Shown: positions 1-12,526, counted from the first letter of the stretch. The stretch: 64,000 nt of DNA from Selaginella moellendorffii (GCF_000143415.4 NW_003314271.1:2524082-2588081); one strand, 5' to 3'. Program-made: numbers and translations. The notes: generated from the sequence alone by a model not told the origin.

Positions 1-270
1 TCTCCCACGTCCCGTGTTCGACCCCGCGACCCTTTTCTTTCGTCTAGCTCGAGTTGTAAGAGCTATGGCTTGTCGGCCACACCGGGAGCTTGGATGAGCT
101 TACTGCGGATGATTTTGGTTGCTCGGATGGGTGTCTCGCGATCTTCTCTTTGTTTTCTTGCTTCGCATTCTCTCTGGGTAAGATCGTTTGTGTGAATTCC
201 GTGTGCTGTCTGAAATGGTGCCGGGCTATGCAGATTCTGGGACTCGGCAGCGCGGATTCGTGACGTCTTG

Positions 271-1762
271 ATGACGAGGAGATGGACGATGGAGTGTGAG
301 CAGCCCTTGATCAGCAACAACAGCACGACGGATCCGGCGATCAAACTGTTTGGCAAGACGATCCCCCTACTGTCGGACAAGCCCGCCAAGAATCACCCGC
401 AATTCCACCAGCAGCAGCAGCAGGTGGGTGTCGCGAATTTGCGGTTGCGATGGAAAATCACTTGGGCATTGCCTCGGGAATTCGTTTCTTGTTGATCTTA
501 GGAGGTCGTGGACGAGTCGAGGGACGAGGAAGCGATCACCGAGGACGATCACTCTCCTCCGGCCGAGCAGGAGGAGGTGATCGAGGTGGTCGATCACCAG
601 GAGGAGGATTACTGCGACATTGATGAAGGGCCAGTGGATCAAAGCCCCGCCGCCGCCGCCGCCACCGCCACCACTACGTCCACCGATCTACAACAAGCGC
701 TAGATCGCAAGGATGGGGGCAGTGGCGGCGATAATGGCGGCGATCAGCAGCAGCAAAAGCCCAAGAAGCCCGACAAGCCTGTCGCCTGCCCCCGCTGCGA
801 CAGCATGGACACCAAATTCTGCTACTACAACAACTATAACATAAACCAGCCGCGCCACTTCTGCAAGAACTGCCAGCGCTACTGGACATCCGGCGGTACG
901 CTGCGCAACGTGCCCGTGGGTGCCGGGCGGCGCAAGAACAAGCACCACCACCACCATCATCACCACCACCACCATACCGCCGGCGGCGCCGGCGCCGCCG
1001 CTACACCTGCCGCCGCGGTACCGCCCGGTAGCCAGTGGCACCAGCACCACGCCGCCGCGGCGCACGCGGCGGCGCTCAACTACGGGCAGCAGCACGCGCT
1101 CAAGATCATACCGCCGCTGCAGATCCTCCAGCAGCAGCACGACGAGGGGAGTATCGTCACCAGCGCCGGCGGCGTGCCGCCGAGTAGCGTCACGACACCG
1201 AAGAGCGCAGGCGGTAAGAATGCCGGGGAGATGAATTGCTATGCTTTCCAGTTTGGATCGCCGCGGCACCAGCAGCAGCAGCAGCAGCAAACGAAGCGGT
1301 GCCCGAGCCAGAGCAGCAACTCCGAGGTCACTGTTTGCGGGGGTTCGTTCTCCTCGCCATCGCCAAGTAGCAACAATAGCAACAAGAAGAAGAGTATCAC
1401 CACTACCACTACCACCACCACCACCACCACTGGTACCGCCAGCGGTACCACCACCGACAACGCCGCCAACAACTCGGGAGTTTGCGGGATGGACAAATGC
1501 CCCGAGGAGGCAAATGCCGCGGCGGCGGCGGCGACGGCTGCTGCCGCGGCTGCCGCGGCGGCATGGGTCCTCCCAATGGGTTTTCTGGGTGGTAAGAACG
1601 GGCAGCACGCGATGCCTTACCACCAGGCCGGCGGTGCGTGCGGTATACCGTGCTGGCCTTCGCCGGTACCGCCGGTGCTGGCGGCGGCGGCCGCGGGGCA
1701 GTGGAGCATGCAGTGGGCGGCGATGGCGGCGGTGGCGGCGGCGGCGAATGCCAGCGCCAACA

Positions 1763-1793
<31 letters not shown>

Positions 1794-2117
1794 GGCCATG
1801 GGCGGCACGAAGCGCCCCGTGGAAAAATCCGACGGTGGGTGTTTGTGGGTGCCGAAGACGCTCCGGATCGACGATCCGGGCGACGCGGCGAGGAGCTCCA
1901 TCTGGGCGGCGCTGGGCGTGGATCGAAAGCACACTGTTTTCCAGCACTCCTCAGGTACCAAAGTTTTGCTCCGCAACTTATCATGTCCATTTTTCTTGAA
2001 GATTTGGACCACCAACACCAACAAAGGATGAAGATGCTCCAGCTCCAGATGCAAGGGGACCAAATCACGAACCCGGCGGCCATGGCTCGATCGGCTTCGT
2101 TCCACGAGAGCAACTAA
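271..2117 (+). CDS. Cycling Dof factor (CDF-type Dof zinc-finger transcription factor)
   Basis: Nuclear DNA-binding regulator; CDFs bind AAAG sites and repress photoperiod genes such as CONSTANS. Exons 271-423, 502-1954 and 2002-2117 give 573 aa. Exon 1 carries the N-terminal CDF motif [13 protein letters not shown]. The Dof finger (about residues 144-196) has its four cysteines in CPRC...CKNC spacing. Near residue 497 is [12 protein letters not shown], the CDF motif known to bind FKF1/GIGANTEA. The tail [13 protein letters not shown] is the conserved CDF end and lies in another frame; a 47-nt intron (1955-2001) restores it. Long His, Gln, Thr and Ala runs separate the domains. The start could also be the in-frame ATG at 289. 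The first 270 nt of the window are probably its 5' leader, perhaps with an intron. Family call is firm; target genes are inferred. Confidence 0.93.
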
Positions 2118-2644
2118 TCATCCTGGCTCAACTCTCTTCTCTCATTTAAGTTTCTTCGCGCTTGTCCCGTGAAGTTCTTTGGGATTTTCATAAGTTGCCG
2201 CAAGCTGGAGGAGGCATTCCAGTTCTTCGTGCTGGCAACTTACTTCTAATGCTACTGACTACAAAAGCTAGGTAGTACGTTGGGCGTGTAAACTTTTTGT
2301 TTTTATACAGAAGGTGTGACATTGTAAAAAACTATCACTGGAAAGGTAAGGTTTTTTCTAAAACTAGTACATATCAAAGTATATCAACTTGTAAAACAAC
2401 TTCCAAAACAAATATCAAGTATCAACTTCCAAAACCAACGTAAAAAAGATTTTCTTTTCTGCTTTGCTCTTGCTCTTTACAAAACATTCTCACATCTTCT
2501 ATGTGCCAGAACGGAAAAAAAGAAAAGAAAAAAAAACGAGAAACGAGAAGTTCTACATACCCCGCAATGCTTGAAAACAGCACCAAAACTTCCACCAAGA
2601 GCTTTGTTCCTCGTTTGGAAAGAAGCTTCTGATGGATGGGTGGA
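2118..2644. other. Convergent 3' intergenic region
   Basis: Holds the 3' ends of the Dof gene (+) and the LPA1-like gene (-). It is AT-rich with several A runs around 2510-2540. No coding signal is visible beyond shadow frames. Confidence 0.6.
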
Positions 2645-5213
2645 TCAAACTTTGGCCATGTCTGCCTCGGAGCGCCGGCGATGGTGGTGGTGACTCCCCC
2701 CAAGAACTGGAAGGCTAGACGTCCGCGTGTGAAGCATTTGCTTGGCACACGGCGCTACGAGAGGAGGCGAGCTTTTGTGCGACGATGAGTTCTGGCGCTG
2801 GCCACAAACTTTATAGACATCAAAACCCATCCGAGGAGTTGCATCGTCCAGTTTCGCCGCTGCCGCCGCCGCCACTGCCGCTCTACTACCAGTACTGCGA
2901 CGCTGCTGCACAGCGCGCACCGAGTTCTTGCCGCTGCCACTGTGGTTGCCACCACTGCCGGACTCGAGGGCGGCCATGATATCCGACACTTCCTCCTCGG
3001 ACCAGTATCCATCGTCGTTGTCCCCAAAATTGTCGATGAAATCTTCTGTTTCCTCGTCTGATCTAACGCTGCTCTCGCTGACGGATCCTTCTACCTGTGG
3101 GTGATAGCAAGTTAGAAAAATTTTGAGAAAGAGAGAGAAAGTCTACCTCTTCGTCTGGCTGGAGCTCTTCCTTCTTATCATCTAGTTCCTCATCGCTATC
3201 AAGGCTGAGATTATCATCTTCCGGCTCTTCCTCTTCCTCGCTTACAAATACTGCCGTTTCATCGACTGCCTACGAAAACCAAGATAGAATCTCAGTGCCA
3301 GAAAAAAAGAAACGAAACAAAGGAAGAAAAACGAAAGCTTGCTTGCCTACCTCTTTCTCGGCCACTTCCGCGTGCCTGGGAGAGCTCGACGAAAGAGAAC
3401 TACCATCACCGCCACCCCCACTGCTGCTGGTTTCCCCGGCCTCCGTCGAAAACGCACTCATACCAAAATTGCCAAACTGTAGATTCACGGGACCCGACTT
3501 TGGAGCACTGTCGCCGTTGGAAAGCTTTCCTGTCCCGTCCACCGATTCTATAGGCCACGCCTTGGCCACGGAGCCGTCCACGTTCATGAGAGCCATAAGG
3601 TGATGCGACGACCCCTTGCGCTGGATAAGTTGGAACATACACTCGGAGCTCAGCGACGACGCGGCGCTCTGGTTCTGATACTCTTGGTCGACCACCTTGA
3701 CAGTGTTGGTAGCCGGGTCGCACAGAGCCTCTCCGCCTTCCTTCCTCCTGAGACAAGCAAAGATGGTGGCGTGGATCCCCGCTACGCTCTTGTCCACGTT
3801 TGTATTGTTCACCTTGGGGACCAGATGCTTGTCCGCACGCTTGAATAAGTATTCCTGGATCGTCCTGATGTTCCGTATATACTTGGCATACTTGTTCTTG
3901 GACGGGTCCAGAGTCATGTACTTGGCTCGGACCGCAAAGCGCTCCAAGTGTTTCTCCTCGTTGGAAATATAAATCATAAACGGGATGATCGAAGGATGCT
4001 TCCTCATGAGGCCCATCTGGAAACACACAGGAAAAGAGAGCACGTTAGGAGAGAAAAAAAACAAGAAAGAGAAGTTTTTCTAAAAGCACGAGCCACGTTA
4101 CCACAAAGTTTAGACTTAGGTGCACGCCTTCGACGACTACCGACTCGTTCCTGTGCTCCCACGACGTGATTAGCCGGTCTAAACTATCGATGACCATCTC
4201 ACACTGAGCTTTGAATCCCTGGACCACCATCGACTTTGCAGTAGAATCCGAGGAGTTTTTCTCGACTGGCACCTCTGCTTGTTGTTGCAGATCCTTCTCC
4301 TCGACTGACCCTGATTGATTTGTACCCGCCTTCTTTCTAGCGGTTGCCTCTCGGATAGCAACCGGGTCCAAAAATTCTCCAGCATGATAAGTAGAGGCCC
4401 ATAAAAGAGGATTCGACTTCTCGTCCGCAAAACTCCTCATCATGTGACGAATTGAGTCCGTGGACACCACTGTCGTTATTCCCAGTCGGCTAGCCTGGGA
4501 AAACAGAACAACCAGGGTATAAATCCAGAGAACTACGTCATCGATCTGACTTACCAGCAGGGAAGACAAAGTCGATTTACCGCAGCCGCTTGTGCCGCAA
4601 AGAAGAACCGTGACTGAAGACTTGCGCTCCCTGTATCTAATAGAATGAAAAAAAAAAGAAAAAACGTCTAGCTCGAGGAACAAAAATGTCAAGAAAAACC
4701 TACCGGCACGCAAGCATCAAGTCGGCCCTTTGATTCGGTCCAACGTATTGATATTGTGCCAAAGCATCGCACACAACATCCAGGAATTTCTCTCGTCCGA
4801 TAACCACCATGGAGCGTTTCTTGCTTCGGGACGCTGGAGGCTTCCGGAAGCTCGACTGCTCCAGGAACTCCTCCGCGATTTCTTGCTGCTCCACTGGATA
4901 GCCATGGTACTCGAAAACCTTGGAGGGCGGTTCCACGCGTAGCACATCGAAAACTCTCACGCTGATCTACAGTCGAAGGTAAGAAAACTTAGCATCCTGG
5001 AAGAAGAGAAGGCAAAATAATTTTTCCAGGCACCTTGAATGCATGGCGTGCCTTACAGCCCATAAACTGGAGAGTGCTCTGCAAGGCAGCGCGAGTGTAC
5101 CGAGAAGAGGGCAAGCGCTTCTTCTGGCTCCAATCTTGATCCACATTTGATCCCTGATCGCTCGGCGCCTCATCGTGCACGATCACATAGAGCAGCTTGG
5201 GACGCTCCGCCAT
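2645..5213 (-). CDS. LPA1-type P-loop NTPase (2-phosphoglycerate-kinase-like)
   Basis: Homolog of rice/Arabidopsis LOW PHYTIC ACID 1, a kinase-like protein needed for normal seed phytate; its substrate is not settled. Exons (minus): 5034-5213, 4704-4966, 4555-4636, 4102-4494, 3351-4016, 3147-3269, 2645-3094; 718 aa, close to the plant family length. The N-terminus [14 protein letters not shown] and [14 protein letters not shown] match the family. The Walker A loop is GTSGCGKST (about residue 160), followed by [12 protein letters not shown] and VVEGVHLSL. The C-terminal third is acidic and serine-rich and ends in a His/Arg stretch. Introns are 52-85 nt, and the joined frame closes exactly. An in-frame ATG ten codons upstream (5243) is possible, but the family start favours 5213. 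Confidence 0.93.
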
Positions 5214-6596
5214 GGCCTCTCGCCCCGATTCCTCGGCCCTCATTTCTCACCCCAGCGGCGGCATTCCCGATTCTCTCTCGGCAAACCGCGTGGAGAGCGC
5301 CAAAACAAGCGCCGAAAACAAAAAACAATCCGATCGAGCGAGCGAGCTTACCAGCCAAAAAGGGGATCGATGGAAGCGAAATTTCTAGAGCGCGGGCAGG
5401 GAGAGCAACGCGATCAAACAACCCTAAAAATGCTTGAATGAGGCACGAGGCTCCTGCCCGCGGCTTAATAAGGAGCCCGAGTCGGCCCGCGGAATAGGCC
5501 ACCAGATCAACGGCCAGAGATGGTCCTATGATGCATGCCCACATTCCGGAATGCCCATGGCTTGACTTTTCTGCCCGGGGAAGATTAACTGATCTAACAG
5601 GTACCAGTGGGTCCCAGAATCTTCGCCCGGATGGATACGATTACGTTATAATTGCATGTGCGCCTGATAGTATATACACTATGCTTGCCACTTGGCAGCA
5701 ATGCTGACCGGATGCCCACTGGCATAGCCACACGTGGAGCGACACCCACGTGGGCAAAAAGCCTTACTCGCGGTACGACACGTGGAGTCCAGCGGTCAGC
5801 CATAGTCAAAGACGCCAGACTTGATTCAAAGATTTTCTCTAAGTATGGAGACATTGAGCGATTTTTTTTTTTTTCTCCTTTTTTTCCTTCTTTCTTTTTT
5901 GCGCTTCCTTTTTCCTGTTCCGGCATGGCGCATTAAAAGTGATCGTCGTCTCGCCTGGTCCCAAAGACCGGAAGAAAAGTGGAATCTCGGGCATTGATGA
6001 GCGCCGCTTTGTTGCGGCAGGCCGTCGCAAAGATCCATCCAGTCGCGGTCGAGAAAGTGAGAGCTCCAGTTGCTGCCTGCTATGGATGAGGAAGAGCTCT
6101 ACTTTTCTTTGATACGCCGCCTGAAAGGGACCGACTTAGAAGAGAGATAGAGCGAAAAATCAGAGCTTTAAACCTTAGCTGAGAACCACGAGGCCCAAAT
6201 GCTTGAGTGGGATTGAAAAGGATGTAAAGCTTGCGAGCCGTCCACATAAACAACTCCAGAGCCCAAAGCTCACCGGAAGTTGTCAAATTATCGGTCTGTT
6301 CGTGTAAGATTGCTCGGTCCCTACCCCCTTTAAAATCTTGTGAATAAACTTAACAAGTTTAAAGTAGCTTCATTCCTGTGATCCTGTTCCCAGCACTACT
6401 ACAATATCTATCCTCTAGCTTGTCTATCCATACTACTTTTCTTGCGATCCAAATTTGACGAGTAAAGGATGTCCGCGATTCCAGGTACGCGAAGCTTGGT
6501 TTTCTACGCCTGAAACATTCTACGAGTCGAGTGAGGATATACTAAAAACTGCCGAGTATAGGAGATTTTCTTTGTACCTGGCTTTAAAGTGAGACG
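5214..6596. other. LPA1-like promoter and upstream spacer
   Basis: Lies between the LPA1-like start (5213, minus) and the SURF2 stop (6597, minus). It contains a G-box cluster at 5731-5784 and a T-rich tract at about 5863-5910. Small open frames here show no recognisable protein. Confidence 0.5.
5731..5784. promoter_or_regulatory. Cluster of three G-box/ABRE (CACGTG) sites
   Basis: CACGTG occurs at 5731-5736, 5747-5752 and 5779-5784, the last inside GACACGTGG, an ABRE-type core. The cluster sits about 520-570 bp upstream of the LPA1-like start codon. G-boxes bind bZIP/bHLH factors. That it controls LPA1-like is inferred from position only. Confidence 0.5.
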
Positions 6597-7946
6597 TTAC
6601 GACTCCGTTTTCCTCTTCTTCTTCCGGCTCGCAAAACTGCTCGGTCCAACAGCCAATGCCAAACGCTTCATCCTGTAGAACGAAGTTTACTAGGATTTCC
6701 AGTTAAAGACTGATGGTCATACCGTATTTGTGTTTCGTCTTCATCGGCTGATACAAAATATCCAGTTACAAAAAATTGGAAACATGATGGATCAAGACAT
6801 TTACCTTCGTCGTTCAAGTCGTCACTTTTCTGTCTCGGTTTCTTTTCCTTCCGCTTCCCAGCTTTTAGTTCACCCATAAGAGAGAAATCAGAACAGTCAA
6901 AAAGAAAAAAACTAAAGACACCATACCCTGGCTTTTCTTTTCCTTGTTGTTCATCTTCGTCATTTCTTCCGTCGCAGTCTCATCTGTATCCTTCGGATTC
7001 TTTGTCTTCCGCTTCCCAGCTTCTTGTTCAAGAAAAGTCAGAAGAGCTAAACAAAAGACATGCATTCCATACCTTTTTGCTCCTTGTTCACCTTCATTGC
7101 ATCTTCGGTCTCATCAACGGCAAAACCATGCTTCTTTTTTTTCAACTTCTCCTTTCTCTTGGGCTTCTCTGTTGATGAATTCAGACATCACTCTTGGTAA
7201 GAAACTCGATTTCTTTCAAACAGATTCATACCTTCCTTCTTCGTCTTGATCCGGTTCAGTTGATCACCATCAACCGATTTCTCTGTGCCAAGTAAAAACT
7301 AACATGAAAGGAAGTACCAAAAACTCAGGCCTACTTGTCTTTCCCTTCGTCTTCTTGTGTTCGTCCGCATCAGGAGTATCGACCTCCGCGTCACTACCAT
7401 CGACCTCTGGTGGAATCCAAAAGTCCATGTCTTCATTGTCAACACCCTCGTCTTCCATTTCGTGCTCCACATCCGGTTGCGATGGCTTTGAATTTTGCTT
7501 CTCCTCCTGGGCAGCTGCAAAGATGAAACGCAGGAAAAACAATGCTCCAATTCCTGTGAAAACTTGCACAACTTACATAGTTTTTTGTTAAAACTCTTGC
7601 CAAGGACGTGCTTCCAGACCGCCTTCTCGTTCTTGTTGACGAGAGCACCAGTGAGCTTGCAAATCATCTTATCCCTGCGAGCACAACACCAGCAGTCCAA
7701 TGATCCAATCCACGAAACAAGCACGCATTACCTGTATTCCGGGCTCTGCTGGAAGAAATTAAGTGGCGCCCGGCCCTCCTGGAGCGCCCGATCAAACAGA
7801 GCGTCGCGGCATTTCTTGCTAGATCCATACCCCTCCTTCTCCGCCGCTGGCATCTCGTGCCCCGTCTCCACGCAGCGAAACCGCTGCCCGACGATCGCCA
7901 CGAACGTCGGCTCCCCGACTATCGGGGTCTCAGGAGGAGCAGCCAT
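6597..7946 (-). CDS. SURF2 (surfeit locus 2) domain protein
   Basis: Plant SURF2-domain protein; vertebrate SURF2 is nucleolar, and the plant role is not established. Exons (minus): 7732-7946, 7577-7674, 7335-7514, 7232-7282, 7073-7168, 6927-7022, 6805-6861, 6723-6747, 6597-6672; 297 aa, usual for the plant family. The conserved core GEPTFVAIVGQRFRCVETGHE, then KMICKLTGALVNK and AVWKHVLGKSF (residues about 11-100), has the typical Cys/His spacing. An acidic middle (DFWIPPEVDGSDAE) precedes a Lys-rich tail ending SFASRKKKRKTES, matching plant homologs and looking like a nuclear signal. Nine exons of as little as 25 nt join with exact frame closure. Exons 5-7 look like tandem copies. Confidence 0.92.
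6805..7168 (-). repeat. Tandemly duplicated exons inside the SURF2 gene
   Basis: Exons 5 (7073-7168) and 6 (6927-7022) are both exactly 96 nt with the same phase. They encode parallel Lys/Glu-rich pieces with KRK near the start, DET in the middle and NKE near the end. Exons 6 and 7 both open with AGKRK, and the introns before them share pyrimidine-rich text around TTCTGA. This indicates unequal duplication of an exon-intron unit. Confidence 0.6.
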
Positions 7947-8054
7947 CAGAAATAAAATTTAGGGCTTATGGGAATCTTGTACGATAATATTGACGATTTG
8001 TACGGAAACTATGAACTCTAAACCTTAAGCCCTTGTTTTTGAATTTAAGGAGTT

Positions 8055-8825
8055 AAATCTACTGCCGGATTGGAATTAGCAGCATGAGCACTGGGAACAA
8101 AACTCCAGCGATTGGTATCCAAGTGATCCCAAAGCAGGCCAGAACAGAAGCCCAGGATTGCCTTGAACTTTGAGGAATGGTAAGTGGCCTTCTTCCACAG
8201 CCCTGGTAGAAGTTCCAACAATGTAGAGAAACCAAGGAGAAGTGATTGAAACTTACAGGTATGGCTTGCTTGGAGCAGTGAAGAAAGGCTTGAATCTTTC
8301 CCAGAACTGGTTTCCTGGAAGACTTTCAATTTACATGAATGCGAAGATGCCCCACTGAAGTTGGGATCTTTCTGATCACAGGCATTGCAACCACGCAAAT
8401 CCCGACTAGAGATGATTGGACCAAGTTTCTGACCCTTTGCTCGTCCAGCACTGTGGGAATCATCGCATCAATGTGTTTCTCAATCTGCTCCACCTTGCAA
8501 GTGAAATCCCATTAACAAAAACAAGGATCATGAATGCAAGGCTTGGAGGCTCTAGATTTGATTGTTTTGTTTTTGTTTCTTTCTCAACTATTTCTTGGAG
8601 ACGCTGGCTCAGTTCTTGAGATTATTGTTTCCAACCATCAGTATTTTACATAAAATCTATAATGAAGTTCGTATATTATTAATTATAACATAGAAATATT
8701 GAAAGAAATTTCAGGGAAACTTGTTGTTTTAGAGAAGCAAAGCTTGTTTGTTCTTCTTACATTTCCATCTGTTCCATATCTCCAAAATTTTATTTGCTTG
8801 CTCTACTTGCTTAGAACTTGAGTTG
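8055..8825 (-). pseudogene. Truncated copy of the BOR borate transporter gene
   Basis: The stretch matches the 3' half of the intact BOR gene at 12590-13360 closely, including introns, so it arose by DNA duplication and not from mRNA. Internal deletions remove coding bases near 8140-8165 and 8200-8225, and substitutions and indels break the frame. At about 8745 the match jumps from exon 8 text to the start of exon 5 (13940-14000), which implies a deletion of about 580 bp. No transporter could be made from it. Confidence 0.85.
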
Positions 8826-9189
8826 GTTCCTTAGTTTCATAATTGCCTTGCAATTTTGAGATTTTTAGTCATAATGCTATCCAACTTTGAATCTGAGGTA
8901 GTAGGTGGTCTCGTTTGGATGCACCCACTTGAAGTCTAGTTTGGTACCCTAAGTCGGTAATTAATCCTTATAAAAAGTCCTAAAGTAAAGCCCAAAAGTG
9001 TGCAATGTGGCAGTGGCTAAAGAAGAAGCTAAATGAGCATAATAAATTTAAACTAAAAAATCCAACTTAGAAAGTTGAGAGTGGGAATGGAATTCCCAAA
9101 GAAGTGTTCAAAGAATGAGCATAAAACAATAAATTTCAAAAAGGGGACAATAGAATCACCAACACATGACAAGTGTTGTGATATGAGAA

Positions 9190-9600
9190 GTGTCAAGATT
9201 AAGCTTAAGATAGAGTTTGAGAAGGAGTTTAAGATGAAATTTGAAAAAGAGTCCAAAATGGAGTTCAAAAAATAATTCAAGAAAGAGTCTGAGAAGGAAT
9301 CTGAAAAGGAGTCTAAGATGGAAAAGTCCAAAATAGAGTCTAAGATGCACTCCTAGAAGGAGTCAAAAATAAGGTTTAAAGAGGAGTTTAAGATGGAGTT
9401 TAAGAAGGAATCTAAGATGGAATTTGAAAAAGAGTCCAACAAGGAGGTTGAAACTGGGTCTAAGACTGACACTTAGATTGAGACCCTGAAACTAATTAAA
9501 ACCAAGACCAAGGCTAAGATGGAGTCCAAGTTTGAGTTTGAGTCTAAATTCAAATTAAAATCCAAGTTAAAGTCCAAGTTCGAGAGTGAAAGCCAGAAGT
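9190..9600 (+). repeat. Imperfect purine-rich minisatellite
   Basis: Degenerate 12-18 nt units of the type GAGTTTAAGATGGAGTTTAA and GAGTCTAAGATGGA run for about 400 bp. One frame would read as Lys/Glu/Phe/Ser repeats but is broken by stops. It is probably a local expansion within transposon debris. Confidence 0.65.
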
Positions 9601-10359
9601 GATTATTTCCTAAACCCTAAAGGGTTTTGGTAATTCTTGTGGATAATAGAGGGGAGGACTCTAGTGGAATTAATTTGGCTAAGAAAAGCTAATGTGACCA
9701 AAGAAAGTTACATCACGTGGTAAGTGATGATATAACTATTGAATAGTCCAAGGCTAGAGTGAATATAGATGAATAAGTGGGATAACTTAATGAAGTGTTT
9801 CAAAGTTGACTCTAACTCTTTTAAAAGATGTCGTGAATGTGACTTCAAGTATCGAAAGTTATTTGTTGGCTAATCTTTTCAGATATTCTTTCTTTACTAC
9901 CACGGCGGTAGGAGGTCAATATTGCTAGTTCCTTTTATCAGCCCCTCTTGTTTAAGTGTTAGTAAACTAAGCTTAGCATCTATACTTAGCTAGATGGACA
10001 TAATATAAGAACTCTTATGTGTTTCTTGCTAAGCATACTCAGTCTATCTCTTAGTTCTCTTTTGCTCTGTCTTGCATTAGTTTAACAAAAACCCTCGCAT
10101 ATTGAAACTAGTCCTTCAATATCGCTGGATGATAACTTACCATGTTTACCAAACACCTCATTATCATACCTTTTGTATTAGTTTCGGTCCTAAATGCTAT
10201 TTATGGAAAGTGTCTAGATTTGCTCATTTAGCATATCTACGGAATGTAGAGATTGTTCTGAATACAATGGTATTCTTCCCATGTCAAAATTTGCAATTTA
10301 AAGATAATCCATATTTAATAAATTACAAGCTTGTCCCAAAGACTAACTTTTGGTACTAA

Positions 10360-11000
10360 GAGTGGCTAAAGGTGAAAGCCTAAAGCATATGTTGCTAAGG
10401 GGGGGTATAAGGGGTTCTAAATGGATAGTATGTATATCAAGTATGGCCAACCAACTTAAGGTATAGTCTAGCTCTTGCTTGCATGCTTGTTCTTGTTCTG
10501 AGTCCGGCTTGGGTCTAAGCCCAAACTTCACACCATACTAGTTGGTGAAGTACTTATATTCTCATATTAAGCCACCCATATACTGAAATAATCCTAAACT
10601 CTGTTTGGCTCTGTTTTACATGTTGGTTTTGACATTGAGATGTTGGATACTCTAGGACTATTGCAAATCGCTCCATACTCATGTTCCTTCACTCCTTGGG
10701 CTATATGCTCAAAAGTTGCTTTGTGTTCCACTTCTATTGCTCCGTACTTTAGTTCCATCACTCCATGCTTTAGTTCTGTCGCTCCTTAGCTCCATACTTA
10801 GGAGTTTGGCTCTGTACCTTTGTTCAATGGCCCAAAGCTTTGAAACTTGAGTTCTGCACCATTGTCTTTTGGACACGTGGCATGTGGTATGTTGGCATAT
10901 GGAGGGTTTAGGTTCTGCTTCATGGTTATCTTATGGTAAATCACTATAGGATAAAGGGTAAAAATTATATGTGCTACAAGATGATCGATGCTCTCAATCC
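10360..11000 (+). repeat. Dispersed repeat, copy 1 (probable retroelement 3' end/LTR)
   Basis: Shared blocks with the reverse complement of 42195-42420 include GGTGAAAG...TAAAGCAT before a G run, TTCAATGGCCCAA, and TTATCTTATGGTAAATCACT versus its counterpart. In the second copy the block lies just 3' of a Ty3/gypsy integrase in the element's own orientation. An LTR or 3' region is therefore the likeliest identity. Confidence 0.5.
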
Positions 11001-12526
11001 AAATGTAAGGGGCATTACCTATTATATAACTCATTGGAACTTCACTCTAGCCACATAGTTGGGGCACCCTAATGGTGGAAGGTTGGGGGAGTACTCATGA
11101 GGTTTACATTGGGCTATGGTGTTTCAAAATATCATCCTAGAATCCTGGACTATGGAAATAATGAAGAGTGGTCCTCTTGATTAGTGACCAAGGGTATAAT
11201 TATGTAGTGAAGAAGTTTTAAAGGTTAATAAGGCTTAATAAATAGGCTTTCAAGCCCTAGACCAAGAAGGACTTGGTGGCAAGGATATCAAATGATGGTA
11301 TTCCTTATGTTTTAGGGCATCTTATGATCATGAGATGACCACTCATGTATGGATGGCCCAATCTTGAAGAGATGAGACTATGTTTTAGGTGGTCTTGGAT
11401 TACTAATGAAACAAGAGCGAATAAATATAACCTTAGCATGATAAGTTAAGATGTTAGTAGTACCTTTGGATTGAAATTAGACATATAGAGCACTTAGACT
11501 AAATGCAAAACTAATATGGTCTTGAGATTACATCTAGGGGTAAATATTCCAAGGCAAATGAGGACTTATAGAAGTTGTGAGTGAGATTTCTCCAAAAGGT
11601 CAAAGGTCTAAATCTATAGGACTCTAATTATCATATGATTATAAGAGATTAAATTTTCCATTCTACTTTACCCAATTCGTTTTCATCATTGAAGAGGCAA
11701 GTAATAGCATTATAATAGCTTCAATTGAGTTCTCAATAAGTGATCCATTAAATATTAGATTAGTATTGATGTATTATTTCCTTGAGAGTTTGCCAATCAA
11801 ATTTTGAAAAGAGGTTGTAAAATAAAGAAAATGACATACAAAATCAAGTCTTAATGAAAATTCCTTATTACTTGACATTATAATACCACTATCACTGACA
11901 CAAGTGCTAGTAGTGTTAATGCCTCAAATTTATAATACACAATACTAGGTATTCATTTACTTCTTTTCTAATAATTTCAAACACTTTTTAACTCTTTTTT
12001 GAAGGTTTTTTTCATCTTTAACTTCACATCAGATTTTGAAGGTGATGTGATATAGATATATATATAAAATGATTTTTATGATTAATTTTCAGGTATTGAT
12101 TTTACATTTTGTGAATATTAATATTAGATTTAGATGTATGGGCATGTTGTTAAATGTATAGGCAAATTATTGGGTCATGAGAATTTAAATATATATGAAG
12201 TTATAGATAAGAGAAAGTTTGTTGAGTCTTGAAAATTTACACTTCTAGATTGAGAGTCATTTTTTATTTATGATGGAAAGATTTTCACAAATTTTTCAGC
12301 TTTTTCCAATAATTAATTTATTAATTATTTTTCTTGAAAACCATTCCATTTTCGTAAACTATTGCAAACTAGTTGAAGTTGACTTCAATTAATTTGAGCC
12401 TTATACAGTAAAATCACTACCCAAGAATCTCCATGAATGTCAGCTCCCAGACAATCAAGGTCTTAGGAGGAATATGGGAGAAACTACAAACACTAAACCT
12501 GAAGCTCAAAATCTTTGTCATTGAAT

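Larger units (their letters stand above)
8826..12526. other. AT-rich spacer with repeat debris
   Basis: No supported gene lies between the BOR pseudogene and the intact BOR gene. It contains a purine-rich minisatellite (about 9190-9600) and a dispersed repeat (about 10360-11000) shared with 42195-42420. The remainder is unassigned AT-rich DNA. Confidence 0.6.

Noticed and set aside
1498-1800. Long alanine/GCC runs in the Dof gene as possible assembly error
   Set aside because: The frame remains open and reaches the conserved CDF motifs, so these are ordinary homopolymeric amino-acid tracts.
700-1947. 415-codon open frame antisense to the Dof gene
   Set aside because: It is a shadow of GC-rich, repeat-coded Dof exon 2. 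The product is Arg/Gly/Val-rich low complexity with no domain, while the sense frame has conserved motifs.
10102-10359. 85-codon open frame considered as retroelement integrase
   Set aside because: Its position before a G run would fit, but I could not see an integrase motif, so no protein call is made.
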